A stretch of DNA of 64,000 nucleotides. Source: Poindextera sp041691315 (GTDB lineage Bacteria > Pseudomonadota > Alphaproteobacteria > Caulobacterales > Caulobacteraceae). The stretch lies in contig JBEPUW010000008.1 of NCBI GenBank assembly GCA_041691315.1, forward strand, positions 42,586-106,585, given 5' to 3'. The notes beneath the pieces are model-generated. The model did not search any database. It worked only from the letters and a program-made list of their open reading frames with translations, and was not told the DNA's origin. The translations under genes were made by a program, and so were the position numbers. Below are positions 25,924-33,119 of the stretch, piece by piece; positions within the stretch are counted from its first letter, which is position 1; each line of letters begins with the position of its first letter.

Positions 25924-26421
25924 ATGTCCCAAGCCGGTTGGTCCGAGGACCGCGTCACTACCCTGAAGTCGCTGTGGCTGGACGGCCTGAGCGCCTCCCA
26001 GATCGCCGCGCAGCTTGGCGGCGTCACCCGCAACGCCGTGATCGGCAAGATCCATCGCCTCGGCCTGAGCGGCAGGGCGCAGCCGTCCAAGCCGGCGCGG
26101 ATGGTGCGCCCTCCGAAGATGCGCGTGTCGCGACGCCCGGCAGGGCCTCGGGCGACGCTCGCGAGCCGGCAGTCTCCCCTCCCCTCCCGGCCTGATCCGC
26201 TTCCGGAAGCTCCTGGACTGGCGTCTTCGGTGACCATGCTGGGCGCCCATGTCTGCAAATGGCCGATCGGCGATCCGAAGGCGGACAGTTTCACCTTCTG
26301 TGGCCGGCTCGCCCATGGACCCTACTGCCCGACGCACAAGGCGCAGGCCTTTCGTCCCGGGACGGCGTGGCGGGCGGATCGCGACCCGGTCATTCGGCTG
26401 GCGCTGGCCGGACGGGCCTGA
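25924..26421 (+). CDS. gcrA: GcrA-like cell cycle regulator
   Basis: A 165-residue GcrA homologue. The N-terminal HTH reads WSEDRVTTLKSLWLDGLSAS, IAAQLGGVTRNAVIGKIHRL, the characteristic GcrA sequence. A linker and the C-terminal block CKWPIGDP, FTFCGR, GPYCPTHKAQAF (sigma-70-interacting domain with conserved Cys) follow. In Caulobacter, chromosomal GcrA recruits RNA polymerase to GAnTC-methylated promoters. This copy sits between radC and a hypothetical gene inside the mobile element, so it may tune element genes or host cell-cycle timing (inference). Confidence 0.93.
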   Translation: MSQAGWSEDRVTTLKSLWLDGLSASQIAAQLGGVTRNAVIGKIHRLGLSGRAQPSKPARMVRPPKMRVSRRPAGPRATLASRQSPLPSRPDPLPEAPGLASSVTMLGAHVCKWPIGDPKADSFTFCGRLAHGPYCPTHKAQAFRPGTAWRADRDPVIRLALAGRA

Positions 26422-26867
26422 TGCGGAGGCCGCCCTGGCGCGGGCTGGCGGCCTGGCTGGTGGAGATTGACCGGCAGTCGGCTCTGATGCGGCCTCGCCG
26501 GGCGCTCTACGAGCGGTTCGACGCCACGGCGCGACTGCTGACTGCCGAGCGCATCCGCGCCTGTTGCGACGGCGTGGCATTGACCACGCTGGAGCCACGT
26601 CTTCGGGCGGCGCGCCATCCCGGCGGCCAGGCTCTTCATGGCCTCGACCGGGTCTGGAGCCGCGCCGAGCTGAGGGTGCTGGTCACCGAGGCGACCAATC
26701 TGGGTCGTCAATTGGCAATGTGGCGTCTGCGGCCGCGCGCCAAGGGTCCGAGCCTCGATCCGTCCCGCCTGCCGGATGAGCGGTTGGACGGGCTGATCCA
26801 GCGGCATCGGGATCTTGACGTGGTGGAGGCGCTTCGCGCGGAGCGTCGGCGACGGGAGCGGGGCTAG
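26421..26867 (+). CDS. Hypothetical protein, 148 aa
   Basis: A basic, helical protein with RRALYERFDATARLLTAERI and WSRAELRVLVTEATNLGRQL. Its ATG overlaps the gcrA stop (ctgatgc), so the two are translationally coupled. I do not recognise the family. There are no membrane segments. It could be a DNA-binding partner, but nothing specific supports that. Confidence 0.6.
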   Translation: MRRPPWRGLAAWLVEIDRQSALMRPRRALYERFDATARLLTAERIRACCDGVALTTLEPRLRAARHPGGQALHGLDRVWSRAELRVLVTEATNLGRQLAMWRLRPRAKGPSLDPSRLPDERLDGLIQRHRDLDVVEALRAERRRRERG

Positions 26868-26944
26868 GCGCTGGGTGTGGAAAGCCCGCGGGGCGCGGGG
26901 ACGGCCCTCTGGCTCGATGGACCTCGCCACCATCCGGCAACCCC

Positions 26945-27019
26945 CACAAGGGACGCTGCGCTCAAAGCCCTTGTGCGCGCCGCCGCCTGTCGGCGCGGGA
27001 CGGTCACGAGCCGACAGGC
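26945..27019 (+). ncRNA. Candidate structured leader A (upstream of DUF2493 gene)
   Basis: Two stable stems precede the gene at 27052. Stem 1 is cacaaggg (26945-26952) with cccttgtg (26968-26975) around the loop acgctgcgctcaaag. Stem 2 is gcctgtcgg (26985-26993) with ccgacaggc (27011-27019) around cgcgggacggtcacgag. The loop core gctgcgctc is shared with leader C at 29088, and related loops occur in leader B at 28161. A short cctcgcc block also precedes stem 1, as in the other two. It could be a cis-regulatory RNA, perhaps related to the radC RNA motif reported upstream of DNA-processing genes, or a single-strand promoter active on entry. Confidence 0.5.
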
Positions 27020-27051
27020 TCGACCCCCACCCCCCTGAAAGGGACTCTCCC

Positions 27052-27981
27052 ATGCAGCTTTCCCCCTTACCCACCTCTGAGCATCTGACGCACTACGAAG
27101 CCCAGGCGCTCCTCCTCGAAGATCCGCGAACCCACCCGCGGGAAGACGCCCTCCTCCAGCTCGGCCATGGGCTGATGAACGAGGTGATCGACCTGATCAG
27201 CGAAACCGCGCTTGAGGACTTCCATATCCTCATCGGCGAGACCCTGATCGGGGCCTTCCACTCCGCCGCCCAGCGCATCGAGCGCGACGCCGACAAGGCC
27301 CGTGACGCCCTGAACGGCCTGATCCGGGATTTCGACGGGTCCGAGGTGCTCGACATGGAGCTGCAAGAGGCCACGCGCCGAGCCAGGACGGCGGATGTCG
27401 CCGTGCTCGCCCTGGAGATCGTCCGCGATGCGGCGTCGGCGAGCTACACCACCTCGACCGGCGAGGTCTGGAGCCCCTGGAGAGGCTCGGTCAAGGCCTC
27501 CAGGACCACGGCCGCCCAGATCGAAGCCCGCGATGCGATCCGCGCCAGCAAGGCTCGCAAGCACAGCATGGCGTTCCCGGGATCGACGATCGTGGCCTTC
27601 CGCGCCGCGCCGCAAGCCGACACGGCCGATGACGCCGGGCGCATCTTCGACGCGCTGAACTGGGCGAAGAGCCAGTGGCCGGACATGGCGTTGGCCACCT
27701 CCGGGGCCAGGGGTGGCGAGAAGCTGGCCATCAAGTGGGCCCAGCAGAAGGGCGTCACCCTGGTGCTGGCCAAGGCGGACTTCGACCGGCATGGCCGGGC
27801 GGCCCCGTTCCGGGCCAATGACGAACTGCTCGAACTCGATCCAGTGTGTGTCCTGACCCTGGCGAACTCCCTCAACCCCATCCGCAGCGAGGGGCTGCAA
27901 CCCTTCGGGCCGGCGCTGAACCTGGCGCAGAAGGCGGCCGAGAAGGGCCTGCGTCACCAGCCGGTGAAGGCCCGAGCCTGA
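27052..27981 (+). CDS. DUF2493 (SLOG-like) domain protein
   Basis: A 309-residue protein. The N-terminal 170 residues are helical and unrecognised. The C-terminal domain matches DUF2493: FDALNWAKSQWPDMALATSG, then ARGGEKLAIKWAQQKGVTLV and DFDRHGRAAPFRANDELL, the usual G-A-RG-D/E, WA and HGRAAPxRN signatures. This Rossmann-like fold is proposed to bind nucleotides. The family is common on plasmids of alphaproteobacteria. The ATG at 27052 follows GAAAGGGA and a structured leader. Confidence 0.85.
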   Translation: MQLSPLPTSEHLTHYEAQALLLEDPRTHPREDALLQLGHGLMNEVIDLISETALEDFHILIGETLIGAFHSAAQRIERDADKARDALNGLIRDFDGSEVLDMELQEATRRARTADVAVLALEIVRDAASASYTTSTGEVWSPWRGSVKASRTTAAQIEARDAIRASKARKHSMAFPGSTIVAFRAAPQADTADDAGRIFDALNWAKSQWPDMALATSGARGGEKLAIKWAQQKGVTLVLAKADFDRHGRAAPFRANDELLELDPVCVLTLANSLNPIRSEGLQPFGPALNLAQKAAEKGLRHQPVKARA

Positions 27982-27991
27982 ACCTTGAGGA

Positions 27992-28020
27992 GCGGCGGCC
28001 GAAAGGTCGCCGCTTCTTCG
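27992..28020 (+). terminator. Intrinsic terminator after the DUF2493 gene
   Basis: A stem gcggcggcc with ggtcgccgc, closed by a GAAA tetraloop (one G-T pair), is followed by ttcttcgttgt. It lies 10 bases after the stop codon and is a good intrinsic terminator. Confidence 0.75.
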
Positions 28021-28160
28021 TTGTCTGAGGACCGCGAGGGGACGGGCAAACCGTGTGGCGTCTGATGCGATGGGTCGCCAGGGCTCCGCCAGCACGAGGG
28101 GCGGGCATCAAGCGCGATCTCGAAGCGAACCTGGTCTGGGGCCATCCGCGCTCAAGGCGA

Positions 28161-28320
28161 CCTCGCCGCGGCGAGGCGGCGGCGGCGGACCCTCCGGTCT
28201 TCCGTCGCAGCGCTCCGTGCAGACCGGTTTCCACCGCCGCCGGCCCTGAGCGCGGCCGTCTCCCCGGCCCTGTCGGTCGCACGATCGCGGGATGAGCCCG
28301 CCGGTCCGAACAGGCGGAGA
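28161..28320 (+). ncRNA. Candidate structured leader B (upstream of 71-aa ORF)
   Basis: A leader related in sequence to that at 29088-29250. It has a perfect 16-bp palindrome (28161-28176), then a stem ccggtct (28194-28200) with agaccgg (28221-28227) around a 20-nt loop. The shared blocks ggtttcca, ccccggcc, ggtcgc and gatcgcgg follow, and finally a ccgcc / ggcgg stem just before the ribosome site. In leader C the main stem is ccggcct with aggccgg, so a T-A pair is replaced by C-G, a compensatory change. Confidence 0.55.
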
Positions 28321-28326
28321 AGCAAG

Positions 28327-28542
28327 ATGGCGAGCATGGCGTTGGCGCAAGCGGTTCTGGAGCACGCCCACCAATTCTACGATGTCGACAACTGGTACGT
28401 GGTCGCCGAATGCTGGGACCTCTGGTCGGTGCTCGAGGAGCTCGATCTTCACGAGGAAAAGACCAAGGTTCCCTTCCATCTCGAAGCTGGGGCGATCTCC
28501 CATTTCGCCGACCTGATGGTCAGGAACCGAACGCTGCACTGA
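28327..28542 (+). CDS. Small conserved-looking protein, 71 aa
   Basis: An acidic protein (ALAQAVLEHAHQFYDVDNWY, ECWDLWSVLEELDLHEEKTK) with a Trp/Tyr-rich core and no recognised domain. The ATG at 28327 has GGAG upstream at good spacing. It lies directly behind a structured leader of the same family as the one in front of ssb, which argues for early or coordinated expression. The amino acid composition resembles small anti-defence or DNA-mimic proteins, but that is only a suggestion. Confidence 0.6.
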   Translation: MASMALAQAVLEHAHQFYDVDNWYVVAECWDLWSVLEELDLHEEKTKVPFHLEAGAISHFADLMVRNRTLH

Positions 28543-29077
28543 GAGGCGCCGAGCGGCCGCTGTGGCGGCCGCCCGGATTTCTGCGTGAACAGCCCCGGAA
28601 CGGAAAACAAGCTCTAGCGGCTTGGGCCTCGTGACCTTCGAGCCCTTGGGGTTGGTGATTCGTTCCTTTTGCGGGGTCGGAGGGCCAGGATCGCTGCGTC
28701 GCGCCGGCGGGGGGCTTGGTCCGGTCAAGCGCAGGTCCGGCCATGGCAACGGTTAAGCCCTGTCGAAAGCACGGGAGCTGGTCGGTGCGGCGAGCTGAGC
28801 GGCGTCCTGGACAGCGCCTGGAATCCCATGGAAGGCACGTGGCGGCAGGGACAGCCGTGGCGGCTCGTTCTGTCAGTGATTGTCGGTGTGGTCCCCTCCC
28901 CTGCCCTCTCCGTGGCGGCTGGAACGCACGGGGGACGATCTTGCCACGAGGCGGGCGACGCTTCGCGCGCGGCGGCGGTCAGGTCGTGGGTTCAGCGTCT
29001 TCGATCTTCGCCTGGGGCCGCGGCGACAGGCGGTCCTTTGCGATCAATCACGCAAACCTAGGCCGGGTCTCTCGGGG
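28543..29077. other. Gene-poor stretch between two leader copies
   Basis: I see no supported gene. A GC-rich hairpin (gcggccgc / gcggccgc, about 28554-28571) lies just after the 71-aa ORF and may terminate it. Open frames here have low-complexity translations and no ribosome sites. The region may have carried a gene that decayed. Confidence 0.4.
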
Positions 29078-29087
29078 TTGAAGCCGA

Positions 29088-29250
29088 CCTCGCTGGCGAG
29101 GCGGCGGGACCGGACCCTCCGGCCTTCCTGCGCTGCGCTCCGTGCAGGCCGGTTTCCAGCCCCGCCGGGCTTCATCCCCTCGCTTGTCCCCGGCCTGGGC
29201 GGTCGCGTGATCGCGGCAGGGACCGCGAGCCGCCCGGGCGTTTCCGGGCG
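29088..29250 (+). ncRNA. Candidate structured leader C (upstream of ssb)
   Basis: The third leader of the family. It starts with cctcgc/gcgagg (29088-29101). The main stem is ccggcct (29119-29125) with aggccgg (29146-29152) and a 20-nt loop containing gcgctgcgctccgtgc. Blocks shared with leader B follow (ggtttcca, ccccggcc, ggtcgcgtgatcgcgg). The last stem, ccgcccgg with ccgggcgg, is just before the ssb ribosome site. Its position before ssb is where early-entry promoters or RNA switches are found on conjugative elements. Confidence 0.55.
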
Positions 29251-29267
29251 GAAGATGGAGAAAGACA

Positions 29268-29633
29268 ATGCTGAACCAAGTCCAACTGATCGGTTTCACC
29301 GGCGCCGAAGCGGAGATCCGCACCACCAACGGCGGCAAGAAGGTCGCCACCCTGCGGGTCTGCACCAGCCGCTACACCAAGAAGGACGGCGAGAAGAAGG
29401 ACTACCCCACTTGGCACCACGTCGAAATCTGGAACCAGGCCACGGTCAACTGGCTGGCCGGCCGCACCCTTCCGAAGGGCTCCAAGGTGTTCGTCCAGGG
29501 TGAAATCCGCAACGAGCACTACACCGACAAGGAACAGCAGGACCGCTACTTCACCAAGGTGGTCGTCGCGATGCCGGGCCACGAGCTGAAGACGCTGGAT
29601 CGGCCCGAGCAAGCCCCGGCCGGCGACGAATAA
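29268..29633 (+). CDS. ssb: Single-stranded DNA-binding protein
   Basis: A 121-residue SSB with an OB fold. It begins MLNQVQLIGFTGAEAEIRTT, followed by KKVATLRVCTSRYTKKDGEK, WHHVEIWNQ and KGSKVFVQGEIRNEHYTDKE, all standard SSB positions. It lacks the long Gly/Pro tail and the acidic DDDIPF tip of chromosomal SSBs, as often seen in plasmid versions. It should coat single-stranded element DNA during transfer and replication. GGAG precedes the ATG; a structured leader and a perfect terminator flank the gene. Confidence 0.95.
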   Translation: MLNQVQLIGFTGAEAEIRTTNGGKKVATLRVCTSRYTKKDGEKKDYPTWHHVEIWNQATVNWLAGRTLPKGSKVFVQGEIRNEHYTDKEQQDRYFTKVVVAMPGHELKTLDRPEQAPAGDE

Positions 29634-29642
29634 GACCTGCCG

Positions 29643-29674
29643 CCCCGCCCGGATCGTCCGGGCGGGGCCTTTGT
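29643..29674 (+). terminator. Intrinsic terminator after ssb
   Basis: A perfect 11-bp stem (ccccgcccgga, loop tcg, tccgggcgggg) followed by cctttgt. It starts about 10 bases after the ssb stop. Confidence 0.85.
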
Positions 29675-29862
29675 CGGGTTCGGACTTTGGTCGGCGCGCT
29701 CACTGTCGGTTGGCGAAGGGACCGCATGTCGAACCATGTGCACACGCGCCCCAGGGCCGGCCTGGGCGGCTTTCTCCCCGTCCGCGCAGGGCTTTGGGGG
29801 CGAATCTCCCTATGCTCTCCAGAGCCGGAGCCGCTTCTGGCTCGCAAGGCGGTCGAGGCGGT

Positions 29863-29952
29863 CTAGGTGGTCTAGACTCCCTAGACACCTAGAGTGCTAG
29901 ACCGGGAGGCCTCCCTAGACGTCTAGACGCACCGGAGCGCTAGACCGCCTAG
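29863..29952. repeat. CTAG-rich repeat array upstream of parA
   Basis: Nine CTAG tetramers lie within 90 bp (starting at 29863, 29872, 29881, 29889, 29897, 29915, 29923, 29940 and 29949), mostly as ctagac. Several are 8-9 bases apart; a tenth is at 30056. A tandem ggcggtcga-ggcggtcta-ggtggtcta block leads into it. CTAG is normally rare in such DNA, so this is a functional array. It is best explained as a centromere (parS-like) or operator for the ParA/partner operon that starts at 30098. The rest of 29675-29862 shows nothing further. Confidence 0.65.
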
Positions 29953-29979
29953 ACAAATAGACCGACCGGAGTAGCCTGA

Positions 29980-30055
29980 CCCCCGGAGCTCCGGCCCCCC
30001 GGAGGTCCGGCGTTCAGGATGTCTTAACCCTCCGGAGGCCATGACCTCCGGACGT
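29980..30055. promoter_or_regulatory. CCGGAG inverted repeats in the parA promoter region
   Basis: Three inverted repeats of the same type occur between the CTAG array and parA: ccggagctccgg, ccggaggtccgg (imperfect) and ccggaggccatgacctccgg. They are likely operator sites for autoregulation of the partition operon; the binding protein is not known. Confidence 0.5.
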
Positions 30056-30097
30056 CTAGGGCGCAGGATTCCATCAGCCCGCCAACGGAGAGACCCA

Positions 30098-30877
30098 ATG
30101 GCCCTGGTACTTTTTGCGAATACGAAGGGCGGCAGCGGCAAGACGACGGCCGCGCTCGTGCTCGCCGGCGAACTCGTCAAGCACAAGGCCAAGGTGGTGC
30201 TGCTGGAGGGCGACCCGAACCGGCCGATGATGAACTGGGCGACCGCCCGCGGCATGACGGTGCTGGAGACCTCCAAATTGCGGGTCTCGTCGCCGGCGGA
30301 AGCCGCGCGGCTGATCGAAGGCGCGGCCGTCGTCGATGCCGACGGCGGGCGCCTCGCCGTGGTCCACGACGACGACCAGGAAGGGGTGTTCGACTGGATC
30401 GAAGGCGCTGCGTCCTGGGCCCATTTCGTGATCGCCGACCCCGAAGGCAGCCCCAATGAGTGGCTGACGCAGGTGGCATCTCAGGCCGACCTGGTGATCA
30501 TTCCCTTCGCCCCGTCCGCCCTGGACGCCAAGCAGGTGTCACGCACCGTCGGCGTGCTCCAGAAGGTCGGCAAGCTCTCTCGTCGCGAAGTCAAATACCG
30601 GATCCTCCTGACGCGGGCCGGCGCCGGCGCCGTCATGACCCGCGACGAGCGCGAAATCCGCCAAAGCCTTGAGAAGAATGGTCTTCCGCTGATGAAGACC
30701 ACGCTCTGCGAGCGACCCGCCTACCGGGGCCTCTTCAAGCTCGACGCCACGATCAGCGAACTGCCGGAGGCGCGCATCAATGGCCTGGACAGCGCGCGCC
30801 GTAACGCCGCGCAGTACGTCTCCGAGGTCCTCGCGGTCCTCAAGGAAGCCCAACAGAAGCAGACGGAGGCGGCATGA
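30098..30877 (+). CDS. parA: ParA/VirC1-type partition ATPase
   Basis: A 259-residue Walker-type ATPase. The deviant Walker A is KGGSGKTT at residues 10-17. LLEGDPNRPMMNW marks the second motif, and FVIADPEGSPNEWL is the Walker B region. The C-terminal end has ITLxRAGxG-like LLTRAGAGAVMTRDEREIRQ. This is the short ParA class without an N-terminal HTH, typical of plasmids and of VirC1. The ATG at 30098 follows GGAGAG. It overlaps the next gene and is preceded by the repeat array. Confidence 0.92.
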   Translation: MALVLFANTKGGSGKTTAALVLAGELVKHKAKVVLLEGDPNRPMMNWATARGMTVLETSKLRVSSPAEAARLIEGAAVVDADGGRLAVVHDDDQEGVFDWIEGAASWAHFVIADPEGSPNEWLTQVASQADLVIIPFAPSALDAKQVSRTVGVLQKVGKLSRREVKYRILLTRAGAGAVMTRDEREIRQSLEKNGLPLMKTTLCERPAYRGLFKLDATISELPEARINGLDSARRNAAQYVSEVLAVLKEAQQKQTEAA

Positions 30878-31335
30878 TGGCCCGCACTGAACGCGACGAG
30901 AGCGACGCTTTTGGCTTCGGCGCCATCGGCCAGGACGCTGAAGTCGACCTGACCGCCTTTGAACCGAAGCCCAAGTCGATCGACCGCGTGTCGGCTGACG
31001 CCGCGGCCGAGGTGGCGGAAGTCGCGGGCTTCACCCGCCGCGCCCCGACCAAATCCGAGCGCAGGCCGCGCACGCAGGCGACCGGCAAGGCAGGGAAGAC
31101 AGCCGACAGGGGCGGGAAGGGCAGGGTGAACATCAACGACCTGCTCGGCATCGAGGACCGCTATCCCGAGACCCAGCGGGCGCAGTTGAACCTGCTGGCC
31201 CCGGTCCCAGTGGTGCTGCGCTGGCGCCAGCTCGTGGCCTCGGCCAATGGGCGGCCCGCCTGGGAGATCCTGGAACGGGCCATGGAGGCCCTCGAGGCCA
31301 CGTCCGGCCCCGCCGACGCCAACGGCCGTTCCTGA
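30874..31335 (+). CDS. Putative ParB-like partner of ParA
   Basis: A 153-residue protein whose ATG overlaps the parA stop. The central part is basic and probably disordered (TKSERRPRTQATGKAGKTAD). The C-terminal part (VNINDLLGIEDRYPETQRAQ, VVLRWRQLVASANGRPAWEI, LERAMEALE) is compact and helical. Position and architecture fit a centromere-binding partner of a short ParA, but I recognise no family motif, so the role is inferred from operon context. Confidence 0.65.
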   Translation: MMARTERDESDAFGFGAIGQDAEVDLTAFEPKPKSIDRVSADAAAEVAEVAGFTRRAPTKSERRPRTQATGKAGKTADRGGKGRVNINDLLGIEDRYPETQRAQLNLLAPVPVVLRWRQLVASANGRPAWEILERAMEALEATSGPADANGRS

Positions 31336-31408
31336 TGGCCGCCGCGCGCGCACAGTCTGCAGTCGGCCGGCTGGCGCGCGTCCTGACACGCGGGCGAGGG
31401 GAGGGGAC

Positions 31409-32374
31409 ATGACCGCTCCCAAGCCACGCGCCCAGTTTGACCTCTTCATCCCGCTGATGCGGGACCTGCCGCTGAAGGATCAGCGGGAGACCATGGAGCG
31501 GCCGTTCTTCAGCCTGCAGAAGCGCAAGCGCCTCAAACCCATCGAGTATCAGAGCGCCGATGGGGAAGTCCGGGTGAAGGTCGAGGCCGTGCCCGCCTAT
31601 GGCATGGCGACGATCTGGGATGGCGACATCCTGATCTGGGCGGCGAGCGCCCTGAACCGGCTCAGGGCCGAAGGGCGCAATGACATCCCCCGCGAACTCA
31701 AGACGACCGCCTACGACCTCCTGCGGTCCATCCAGCGGGACACAGGCGGAAAAGGCTATGTGGAGCTGAAGGCCGCGCTGGATCGCCTCGCGACGACGAC
31801 CATCTTCACCTCGATCCGCGCCAAGCGCGGGCGCGACAGCCGGTTCAGCTGGCTTGACGAATGGAGCGTCGAGGTTGACCCGATCACCGAAAAGCCAATC
31901 GCGTTGAAGATCGTGCTCTCCAACTGGGTCTACGAGGGGATCGTCAACGAGAAGTCCGTGCTCACCATGCACCCCGACTATTTCCAGCTCTCGGGCGGCC
32001 TGGAGCGGGCGCTCTACCGGATCGCCCGCAAACATGCCGGCGACCAGGAGCAGGGGTGGACCTGCCGCGTCTCCCTGCTGCACGAGAAGTCCGGGTCCGA
32101 CAGTGCGCCGAAGGAATTCGCCCGGATGCTGCGAAAGATCGTCGAGAACAACGACCTTCCCGAATACGACCTGACCTTCACGACCGCCGGCGACAACTCC
32201 GCCGCGGTCCACTTCATCCGCAGATCAGCGGCCGAGCGGGCGGTCATTCGCGCTGAACTGGAAGCCGACGCCGCCAAGCGGGCCCGGCGGACGCGAGAAG
32301 ATCTCCGCGCCGCGGAGATCGATGGGCGATCCGAGCCTTTTGCCAGCCGCCGGACGTCCGGCGCGGACAGCTAA
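31409..32374 (+). CDS. repA: RepA-type replication initiator (RPA family)
   Basis: A 321-residue initiator. The N-terminal half shows RPA family features: DLFIPLMRDLPLKDQRETME, RPFFSLQKRKRLKPIEYQS and YGMATIWDGDILIWAASALN. The winged-helix part includes LYRIARKHAGDQEQGWTCRV, LLHEKSGSDSAPKEFARMLR and YDLTF. The ATG at 31409 has the strong GAGGGGAGGGG upstream. It is directly followed by an iteron array, so this is very probably the initiator for that origin. The C-terminus is basic. Confidence 0.9.
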   Translation: MTAPKPRAQFDLFIPLMRDLPLKDQRETMERPFFSLQKRKRLKPIEYQSADGEVRVKVEAVPAYGMATIWDGDILIWAASALNRLRAEGRNDIPRELKTTAYDLLRSIQRDTGGKGYVELKAALDRLATTTIFTSIRAKRGRDSRFSWLDEWSVEVDPITEKPIALKIVLSNWVYEGIVNEKSVLTMHPDYFQLSGGLERALYRIARKHAGDQEQGWTCRVSLLHEKSGSDSAPKEFARMLRKIVENNDLPEYDLTFTTAGDNSAAVHFIRRSAAERAVIRAELEADAAKRARRTREDLRAAEIDGRSEPFASRRTSGADS

Positions 32375-32461
32375 CGGTCTATCACACACCGCAATCCCGA
32401 AAACGCCGTTGTTTCCGTGACTTGCTGCGCAATCGTAATCCCGGCTCTCGCGGTCGAAGCA

Positions 32462-32865
32462 CGGGGTATCGCCCACCACAGACTCTCCCTGGTTCCGAAG
32501 GGTGGTTAATTTTCCCCTAATTCGCACCCGGTGGCGGCGATTTCCCGTGGCGCCGGGGCTCGGTCTCAGGCGGACGGGCGCCTGAGGGCCTTGCGGCGGG
32601 CCCGGTCCGCCGAATCTCGGGGGATCACCCACCCCTGCACGCCGCCGAACGGGTCGGCCGGCCCCGTTTTCGGGGTTTCACACACCGGAGCCCGGCCTTC
32701 GGGGGATCACCCACCTTGGTTTCAGACCGGCCGTCGGGGTTTCACACACCAGGCGGATCGGTCTCAGCCTGTGGATAGCCTCGGGGGATCGCCCACTAGA
32801 CCGTCGGGGGATCACCCTCGACGCCCTCGGGGGAACAGACACCGTTCCACGGGGGAACGCCCGCT
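32462..32865. repeat. Iteron array, candidate origin of replication
   Basis: About nine 16-18-bp direct repeats downstream of repA. Type A is cgggggatcacccacc (32617, 32700; variants at 32462, 32782, 32805). Type B is cggggtttcacacacc (32671, 32735). Degenerate copies are cgggggaacagacacc (32828) and cgggggaacgcccgct (32850). Types A and B alternate between 32617 and 32750. A DnaA-box-like sequence lies inside, and an AT-rich stretch follows at 32919-32957. This is a textbook oriV layout. Confidence 0.85.
32770..32778 (-). other. DnaA box within the origin
   Basis: tgtggatag matches the complement of the consensus TTATCCACA at 8 of 9 positions and lies inside the iteron array. Confidence 0.6.
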
Positions 32866-32918
32866 CGGCCCCCCGCCAAGGCACGGGAATCGCTATCCAA
32901 TTCGCGGTCCTGAGGGCG

Positions 32919-32957
32919 CTTAACTGACTTAACTTTCTCAATAACAAAAAGACTAAT
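32919..32957. other. AT-rich putative DNA unwinding element
   Basis: A clearly AT-rich stretch (gcttaactgacttaactt and onward through aataacaaaaagactaatgg) in otherwise GC-rich DNA, 55-90 bases beyond the last iteron. It contains the direct repeat (t)taactgac / ttaacttt. This is the expected position of an origin melting region. Confidence 0.5.
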
Positions 32958-33119
32958 GGCGCGCTGCACCGTCGCGTCGGATCAAGGGCCTGCGAAGGGG
33001 CCCTTGGTCCGGCGCTCGCAGCCCTTTGGGATCGCCGCAGCGTGAAGAGGCGCGATCTCTTGCCAGGCGCCTCGGTACGGCAGTAAATTGTGTAATATCC
33101 TGCCGAGACCGAACACAAC

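Noticed and set aside
28669..29081. Overlapping open frames between leader copies
   Set aside because: Translations are rich in Arg/Ser/Gly, lack ribosome sites and have no recognisable domain; treated as non-coding.
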